NCBI GenBank assembly: GCA_002746235.1 | Contig: NVWJ01000001.1 | Span: 184,546 to 191,085, forward strand | DNA: 6,540 bases | Direction: 5' to 3' | From: Planctomycetota bacterium | GTDB lineage: Bacteria > Planctomycetota > UBA1135 | Shown: in pieces, positions 1 through 4,494 of the stretch | Layout of the letters: each line of letters opens with the position of its first letter | How positions within the stretch are numbered: the stretch's first letter is position 1 | Position numbers and translations under genes: made by a program | Notes under the pieces: model-generated | Seen by the model: only the letters and a program-made list of their open reading frames with translations | Told to the model about the DNA's origin: nothing | Databases searched by the model: none

Positions 1-9
1 CCCCCCCCC
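1..9. repeat. Poly-C homopolymer tract at the window edge
   Basis: The window opens with nine consecutive C, and the run may be longer because it touches the edge. It lies 7 bp before the ATG of the UDP-glucose dehydrogenase gene, where a ribosome binding site would normally sit. No purine-rich Shine-Dalgarno sequence is present between the tract and the ATG. Such tracts can change length by slippage, but they are also a common place for assembly or sequencing error or a contig end. Confidence 0.6.
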
Positions 10-16
10 TCTTAGC

Positions 17-1342
17 ATGAAAATCACCATCGTTGGAACTGGATACGTCGGCCTAGTAGCCGGCACCTGCTTTGCCGAAATGGGCAATACCGTGACTTGC
101 ATCGACATCGATGCGAAAAAGATTGCACGTCTTCAAGAGGGGCACATTCCGATTTATGAGCCTGGCTTGTCGGAACTCGTATTGGCCAATGTGCGCCACA
201 ATCGTTTACTCTTCAGCACCGATTTAAAGAAGGGCGTAGAAGATGCGCGCGTGGTGTTCATTGCGGTGGGCACACCATCAAGGGCAGATGGATCGGCGGA
301 TTTGAGTGCGGTATTCAAAGTTGCTGCGGACATCGGCAAGCACGCCAATGGTCCGAAGTTGATTGTCGACAAGTCGACGGTCCCAGTAGGCACAGCGGCA
401 CGCGTTAAGGAGCTGGCTCAAGCGGAAACCGAACACCTGATGTCGGTTTGCTCGAATCCTGAGTTCCTCAAAGAAGGCGCTGCCATCGACGACTTTCTCA
501 AGCCAGACCGCGTAGTGGTTGGTGCAGAGAACGAGGAAGACTTTGAAATCATGAACGACTTGTACAAGCCGTTCGTGCGTAACGGCGCACCGATCTACAA
601 CATGGATCCGCTGTCCGCCGAAATGACCAAGTATGCAAGCAATGCCATGCTTGCCACGCGTATCTCGTTCATGAATGAGATTGCCAACATCTGCGATGCG
701 GTTGGCGCCGACGTCAGCATGGTGCGTCAGGGGATTGGCTCGGACTCACGCATTGGCAAGCCCTTCCTCTACTCCGGTATTGGCTACGGCGGTTCCTGTT
801 TCCCAAAAGATGTGAAAGCCATCATGCATACGGCGCGGGAATACGGCACCGAGTTCAAGATTCTGGAGGCGGTTGAGGAAGTCAACAAGGACATGAAAAG
901 CCTCATGTTGCGGCACATCGTTCGCATCTTTGGCGAGGACCTTACTGGTCTAACCATTGGCCTTTGGGGTTTATCATTTAAGCCGCGCACCGACGACATG
1001 CGCGAAGCTCCAGCGATCACTCTTGCCAAAGGTTTACTCGCTCGTGGTGCAACGGTTCGCGCGACCGACCCGGAAGCCATCGCCAATGCCCGCGAACTCC
1101 TCGGCGAAGAGGTCATTTACATGGAAGACCCGTATGCAGTGATCGATGGTGCCGACGCGCTGATTTTGTGCACCGAGTGGAACGAATATCGCCGTCCCGA
1201 TTTCGAGCGCATGGCTTTAAGCATGAAGCGCCGCCTGATTCTAGATGGACGCAACATTTACCCGGCAAGCCTCATGCTGCAGCACGGCTTTGAGCGCTAT
1301 GGCGTGGGTATTCCGCCGGTTCGCGCTGGCGTAAAGGCTTAG
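17..1342 (+). CDS. ugd: UDP-glucose 6-dehydrogenase
   Basis: This cytoplasmic enzyme makes two successive NAD-dependent oxidations of UDP-glucose to UDP-glucuronate, a precursor for exopolysaccharide, capsule and lipid A or LPS sugars. The 441 aa match the usual bacterial length. The N-terminal Rossmann nucleotide-binding motif GTGYVG is at residues 7-12. NPEFLKEG is at 147-154. K205 sits in EMTKYASNA. The catalytic cysteine is C261 in GYGGSCFPKD (257-266). The C-terminal UDP-binding domain has GLSFKPRTDDMREAPA at 318-333. The start is fixed by homology, because the protein begins directly with the family's MKITIVGTGYVG. No in-frame stop lies between position 2 and the ATG, and no Shine-Dalgarno is visible; the preceding bases are a C run and then tcttagc. 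The gene converges on the spondin-domain gene. Nothing is truncated. The related GDP-mannose dehydrogenase is less likely, judging by overall similarity to Ugd proteins. The family call is firm; the sugar product's destination is not shown. Confidence 0.96.
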   Translation: MKITIVGTGYVGLVAGTCFAEMGNTVTCIDIDAKKIARLQEGHIPIYEPGLSELVLANVRHNRLLFSTDLKKGVEDARVVFIAVGTPSRADGSADLSAVFKVAADIGKHANGPKLIVDKSTVPVGTAARVKELAQAETEHLMSVCSNPEFLKEGAAIDDFLKPDRVVVGAENEEDFEIMNDLYKPFVRNGAPIYNMDPLSAEMTKYASNAMLATRISFMNEIANICDAVGADVSMVRQGIGSDSRIGKPFLYSGIGYGGSCFPKDVKAIMHTAREYGTEFKILEAVEEVNKDMKSLMLRHIVRIFGEDLTGLTIGLWGLSFKPRTDDMREAPAITLAKGLLARGATVRATDPEAIANARELLGEEVIYMEDPYAVIDGADALILCTEWNEYRRPDFERMALSMKRRLILDGRNIYPASLMLQHGFERYGVGIPPVRAGVKA

Positions 1343-1390
1343 GGGAGCCCTGATTAAGTCTGTCGACGACTCCTCGGCCAAAAGGAAAAC

Positions 1391-1420
1391 GGGCGCCGCA
1401 CTCACCCAAGCGCGACGCCC
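1391..1420 (-). terminator. Rho-independent terminator serving the - strand spondin gene
   Basis: Positions 1391-1399 pair with 1412-1420 around a 12-nt loop. Read on the - strand, the RNA stem is GGGCGUCGC/GCGGCGCCC, nine pairs including one U-G wobble, followed by the U-rich tract GUUUUCCUUUU (from 1390 downwards). On the + strand the same position is a C-A mismatch and the downstream sequence is taattcaata, so termination of the ugd transcript here would be weaker. It lies 18 bp beyond the stop of the spondin gene, in the convergent gap. Confidence 0.75.
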
Positions 1421-1437
1421 TAATTCAATACTTAGGC

Positions 1438-2124
1438 TTACAGGCGACGCACCTCGATGCGCGCTGCGTAACTACCCCAATCCCATTCCGATGGAGCTAG
1501 GGAGCTGCCACCGTGAATGCCACTGGAGAAGTGTATGAATCCTTCTGCTGGCGCCAGATCGTGCGATCCGCCGTTGCCAAAAGGAGGTCCTGGGATGTAC
1601 ATGCCGTCTTCCGAGTTTGCTTCGGTGCCGGAGTCGAACACTGGCGCGAAGAATACGGCGGAATCAACACCGCGATCCATAGTTAAGGAATCAATGCCGA
1701 AGAATGCATCGTTGGTGGTCACTAACATGCTTGCCATGCTCAGGTGACGGTGGAATGTATCCATGGTGACATTCATGGTCATGGAAGCGCCGGGTAAAAG
1801 GTTGCCGGGGAAGGTCACGACATCGAGCACTTCGATGTCAGCGCTCATGCTCATTGCAAGGATACTGTTGTCACCATCTTCGGCGAGAGCTTGGATTCCC
1901 GAGGAGGCCGCCATTCCAGGAACGAACATACGGGTCGCATCGGAGTGCGATGTGACGATCGGCGCTGAGAGGATTTGGGTTGCGGTCAGATTGGTAATGG
2001 TCACTTCAAACATTTGAGGACCGGATGCAGATGGCACGTCTGCATTCACCGCATCGGCGAAAAAGACTGAGCCGGCGATTGCGGCGGCCGCGCAGAGAGG
2101 AAGAGCTTTGGTGAGATTATTCAT
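1438..2124 (-). CDS. Secreted spondin_N-domain protein
   Basis: This 228-aa protein is predicted to be exported. It has a short basic N-terminus, a hydrophobic core (about residues 7-25) and a Sec-type cleavage site after VNA at about residue 28. There is no lipobox. The mature part resembles the bacterial version of the spondin_N domain, named from the extracellular matrix protein F-spondin: FEVTITNLTATQ (39-50) followed by APIVTSHS, then the block ASMLVTTNDAFFGIDSL (131-147), an acidic stretch with GTEANSEDG (166-174), then GFIHFSSGIHGG (195-206) and a C-terminal ARIEVRR (221-227). The role of bacterial members is largely unknown, so I assign only an envelope or extracellular location. No cysteine remains after signal cleavage. 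The sequence before the ATG (ccaccttgtgaacc) has no clear Shine-Dalgarno. The gene lies 108 bp downstream of the histidine kinase on the same strand and is followed by a hairpin terminator. Confidence 0.85.
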   Translation of the reverse strand: MNNLTKALPLCAAAAIAGSVFFADAVNADVPSASGPQMFEVTITNLTATQILSAPIVTSHSDATRMFVPGMAASSGIQALAEDGDNSILAMSMSADIEVLDVVTFPGNLLPGASMTMNVTMDTFHRHLSMASMLVTTNDAFFGIDSLTMDRGVDSAVFFAPVFDSGTEANSEDGMYIPGPPFGNGGSHDLAPAEGFIHFSSGIHGGSSLAPSEWDWGSYAARIEVRRL

Positions 2125-2232
2125 GGTTCACAAGGTGGGACGGGCGGTTTGCCTTCCCTGGAGAACACATGTTGCAACAACTAAATCACGCGAAAGTCAT
2201 CAGTTTCTAACATTTCTATCACGACGATGGCA
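2125..2232 (-). promoter_or_regulatory. Gap between kinase and spondin gene, with a 10-bp palindrome
   Basis: This 108-bp gap separates two - strand genes. It contains no hairpin followed by a U-run, so read-through from the kinase is possible. A perfect palindrome TGTTGCAACA is at 2170-2179, about 45 bp before the spondin ATG, and could be an operator. Palindromes of this length are also expected by chance several times in a window of this size. A weak promoter-like stretch with TGATTTAGT lies just before the palindrome on the - strand, but it lacks a convincing -35, so no promoter is claimed. Confidence 0.25.
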
Positions 2233-3684
2233 TCAAGCCGCGCTCAGCCGAAAACGGAACACCGTGCCGACGTCAGGCTTAGAGCGCACTTGGATGGTGG
2301 CATGGTGCAGCTTTAGGATTTGCTCGACGATCGCTAAACCCAGTCCAGTACTGCCTTTCTGCACGTCGCGATTCTTGGCCACGCGGTAAAAGCGCTCGAA
2401 AATCTTCGGTAGCTCCTCAGCGGCAATGCCTTCTCCATTGTCCACCACACGAATTTCCAACTGATGCTCCATCTCCAAAACCCGCAGCGTGACCTTGCCG
2501 CCTTCTGGCGTGTGACGCAGAGCATTCGCGACTAAGTTGCCAATCGCGCGCTCCATGAGTGAGATGTCTGCCTTCACCATAGGCAGCCCTTCCGGAACCG
2601 ATGCCACCAACTCCACGCCCTTTGCCTCGGCTTGTTGCCTAAACCGCTGCACCAAATCGTGCACTAACTCCCCTATTGGGAATCGCTCCACCATCAACTT
2701 CACCACTCCAGATTCCAAGCGCGATAACTCGAGCAGGTCTTCGGTCATGCGTTGCACGCGATCGGCATTGCGTCGCGCGATAGTCAAGATTTCATTTCGC
2801 GAGTCGTCGTTGAGCTCTGGCCATTTATCACTTAAGTGTTCCAAGTAACCTTGCAAGGAGGTCAACGGAGTACGCAAATCATGCGAGATGCTGGCCACCA
2901 TCTCGCGACGTTTGCGATCCCCCTCACGCACCTGTTCCATTTGCTCCTGCACATTTTGCGCAAGGAAATTGAAACCGTCGGCTAAACGACTGACTTCATC
3001 GGTTCCGCGGGGAGTGCATCGGGCATCTAAATCACCCTGCTCAAAAGCCGTCATGGTGGATTGGATGTCATCAAATCCGCGGGTGAAGTAGGCGACGATT
3101 GCTAAGGAGCAAAGTAATGCGAGAATCAAAACGCCGAGCAAGACCCATCGGGCGGGTCCGAGAATGCTGGCGTCTAAGGGTTGCGCGGCATCGAGAAAGG
3201 CCTCATTGCGCAGCACTGCATAGACATAACCCATGGTTTGACCATTTTCGACTACCGGCCAAGCAGTGAAGGTACGCGTGGCATCGGGTTGTTTAGGATC
3301 TTGGCCATGCACCGCTTTACCGGGCTGCGCCAAGAACTCCTCAATCGGATCCAGAGAAACGCGATCTAGTAATACGGCCTCTTTCGGCGCATCGAATCCA
3401 AGAATGGTGCCTTGCTCATCGAGTAAATACAGCTCCAAAGTTGGGTTCACTGCCATCAACTTCATGAACACGCCTTGCAGTTCTTCCGGCATGGCAACGC
3501 CGTCGTGGAATAATTCGGCGTGCTCGACTACAGCACGCGCGACATCACGGTTTAACTCTTGATGGGAGTATTCAAAGTGAGTGCGTACCAGGTTCAAGGT
3601 CCACGGAATTAGGCATGCAGCCAAACCCACGAAGATTAGGCTTAAGCCCAAAACTAAACGCGTGCGTAATCCTCCAAAGCTCAT
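2233..3684 (-). CDS. Sensor histidine kinase of a two-component system (HAMP, HisKA, HATPase_c)
   Basis: This is an inner-membrane kinase that autophosphorylates on histidine and passes the phosphate to the regulator encoded just upstream. From the chosen start it has 483 aa. TM1 is at about residues 9-33. A periplasmic segment of about 145 residues (34-179) includes LELYLLDEQGTILGF and GYVYAVL, suggesting a PAS/Cache-like fold. TM2 is at about 180-200, followed by a HAMP linker (about 200-255). The HisKA H-box SISHDLRTPL has the phosphoacceptor at about H268. The HATPase domain shows the N-box NLVANALRHT (about 383-392), the G1 box DNGEGI (415-420), the F-box FERFYRV (429-435) and the G2 box TGLGLAIV (446-453). 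I chose the ATG at 3684, not the one at 3699. It forms an ATGA overlap with the regulator's stop and has GGGAG 8 nt upstream, whereas the ATG at 3699 has no Shine-Dalgarno and itself overlaps that GGGAG. All catalytic boxes are intact. The signal sensed is unknown. Confidence 0.95.
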   Translation of the reverse strand: MSFGGLRTRLVLGLSLIFVGLAACLIPWTLNLVRTHFEYSHQELNRDVARAVVEHAELFHDGVAMPEELQGVFMKLMAVNPTLELYLLDEQGTILGFDAPKEAVLLDRVSLDPIEEFLAQPGKAVHGQDPKQPDATRTFTAWPVVENGQTMGYVYAVLRNEAFLDAAQPLDASILGPARWVLLGVLILALLCSLAIVAYFTRGFDDIQSTMTAFEQGDLDARCTPRGTDEVSRLADGFNFLAQNVQEQMEQVREGDRKRREMVASISHDLRTPLTSLQGYLEHLSDKWPELNDDSRNEILTIARRNADRVQRMTEDLLELSRLESGVVKLMVERFPIGELVHDLVQRFRQQAEAKGVELVASVPEGLPMVKADISLMERAIGNLVANALRHTPEGGKVTLRVLEMEHQLEIRVVDNGEGIAAEELPKIFERFYRVAKNRDVQKGSTGLGLAIVEQILKLHHATIQVRSKPDVGTVFRFRLSAA

Positions 3685-4388
3685 GCCTGTTTCTCCCATT
3701 GTTCGTTGAACTTATAACCCACACCCCAAACGGTCAGTAGGTATTTCGGTTTGCTGACATCGTGCTCAATCTTGCCGCGCAAACGATTGATGTGACTATT
3801 CACCGTGTGCTGATAACCCTCGTAGGCATAACCCCAAACCGATGAGAGCAAATCCTCACGCGAGAAAACACGGCCTGGATTTTGCGCAAAGTGAAGCAGC
3901 AGATCAAATTCCTTAGCGGTGAGTTCCAGAGTTTCCTCCCCACGGAGAACCTCGCGTTTGCCCGGATGGATTTGCAAATCCCCGCGCTGTAGCCAATCGA
4001 CGTCGACCTCCTCGCCGTAAGCACGCGAACGACGCAAGGCCGCCCGCACCCGCGCAACCAGCTCGCGCACCCCCATGGTTTTGGGCATGTAGTCATCGGC
4101 CCCAACTTCGAGCCCAAGCACACGGTCCAACTCGGTGTCGCGCGCGGTCAGCATGAGCAGCGGCGTGTGGTCTCCGGAGGCGCGGATGGAACGGCAGACC
4201 TCAAGGCCATCGATCCCGGGGAGCATCAAATCGAGCAGAATGAGGTCGAAACTGCCTTTTTGAGCCAATTCAAGCCCTGAAACGCCATCGTTCGCTGTAG
4301 TGACCACGAAATTCTCCTCGCGCAGGCTGATACAAACCAGCTGTGCGAAATCGAGGTCGTCTTCGATGAGGAGGATGGAGCGTCCCAT
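3681..4388 (-). CDS. OmpR/PhoB-family DNA-binding response regulator
   Basis: This cytoplasmic transcription factor is activated by phosphorylation from the partner kinase. It has 235 aa, the family norm. The receiver domain (1-120) shows the acidic pair D10 and D11, the phosphoacceptor D53 in LLDLMLPGIDG, the switch T81 in MLTARD and the conserved lysine K103. The C-terminal winged helix (about 135-230) has ELTAKEFDLLLHF, a recognition-helix segment VNSHINRLRGKIE (196-208) and the typical end GVGYKF (222-227). One oddity is that K103 is followed by threonine (MPKTMGVREL), where most family members have a cis-proline (K-P-F). The TGA stop overlaps the kinase ATG by 4 bp, so the two are translationally coupled. 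The start ATG is preceded by AAGGG with an 11-nt spacer, a weak ribosome binding site. It is the first gene of the possible regulator-kinase-spondin unit and is divergent from the transketolase gene. Its specific targets cannot be read from sequence. Confidence 0.96.
   Translation of the reverse strand: MGRSILLIEDDLDFAQLVCISLREENFVVTTANDGVSGLELAQKGSFDLILLDLMLPGIDGLEVCRSIRASGDHTPLLMLTARDTELDRVLGLEVGADDYMPKTMGVRELVARVRAALRRSRAYGEEVDVDWLQRGDLQIHPGKREVLRGEETLELTAKEFDLLLHFAQNPGRVFSREDLLSSVWGYAYEGYQHTVNSHINRLRGKIEHDVSKPKYLLTVWGVGYKFNEQWEKQA
3693..3697 (-). promoter_or_regulatory. Shine-Dalgarno site deciding the kinase start
   Basis: On the - strand, GGGAG ends 8 nt before the ATG at 3684, inside the last codons of the response regulator. 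This is the best Shine-Dalgarno sequence among the genes whose starts lie in the window. It supports the 483-aa kinase over the form that starts five codons earlier. Confidence 0.7.
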
Positions 4389-4415
4389 GCGTTTTCTAGC
4401 CCTTATGACAACATG

Positions 4416-4421
4416 ATTATC
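4416..4421 (-). promoter_or_regulatory. Candidate extended -10 of the response regulator promoter
   Basis: Read on the - strand, GATAAT (5 of 6 match to TATAAT) is preceded by TGA, giving a TGn extended -10. Transcription would begin near 4409, leaving a leader of about 20 nt with the weak AAGGG ribosome site. No good -35 lies 16-18 bp upstream (CCAAAG at 17 bp), as would be expected of an extended -10 or an activator-dependent promoter. Confidence 0.4.
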
Positions 4422-4437
4422 TCACAGAAACTTCACA
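4422..4437 (-). promoter_or_regulatory. Candidate response-regulator binding site (TGTGA direct repeat, 11-bp period)
   Basis: On the - strand, TGTGA occurs twice with an exact 11-bp period (at 4433-4437 and 4422-4426), immediately upstream of the candidate -10 of the regulator gene. OmpR/PhoB-family regulators typically bind head-to-tail half-sites about one helical turn (10-11 bp) apart next to the promoter. Autoregulation is therefore a reasonable inference. The match is only a pentamer and could be chance. Confidence 0.3.
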
Positions 4438-4455
4438 ACTTTGGGCTTTTCTCGA

Positions 4456-4486
4456 TTCACCGAACCGGCTCGTGGATTGCTAGAAT
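4456..4486 (+). promoter_or_regulatory. Candidate promoter of the transketolase gene
   Basis: TGCTAGAAT at 4478-4486 is an extended -10 (TGn plus TAGAAT, 5 of 6 match). The best -35-like hexamer is TTCACC at 4456-4461 with a long 19-bp spacer, so recognition would rely mainly on the extended -10. Only 8 bp separate the -10 from the ATG at 4495. A start site about 7 bp below the -10 would give an mRNA with practically no 5' leader. Confidence 0.45.
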
Positions 4487-4494
4487 AGCGCCCC

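Noticed and set aside
784..1116. A 110-codon frame antisense to ugd
   Set aside because: It is serine- and arginine-rich without motifs, and lies entirely within a strongly conserved dehydrogenase on the other strand.
1357..1371. Imperfect inverted repeat around gtcgac just after ugd, considered as a ugd terminator
   Set aside because: The stem is short with almost no loop and has no following T-run on the + strand, so it is not a credible terminator.
3685..3699. Alternative kinase start five codons upstream (ATG at 3699)
   Set aside because: It has no Shine-Dalgarno of its own, and its codon overlaps the GGGAG that serves the ATG at 3684, which also makes the classic ATGA overlap with the regulator.
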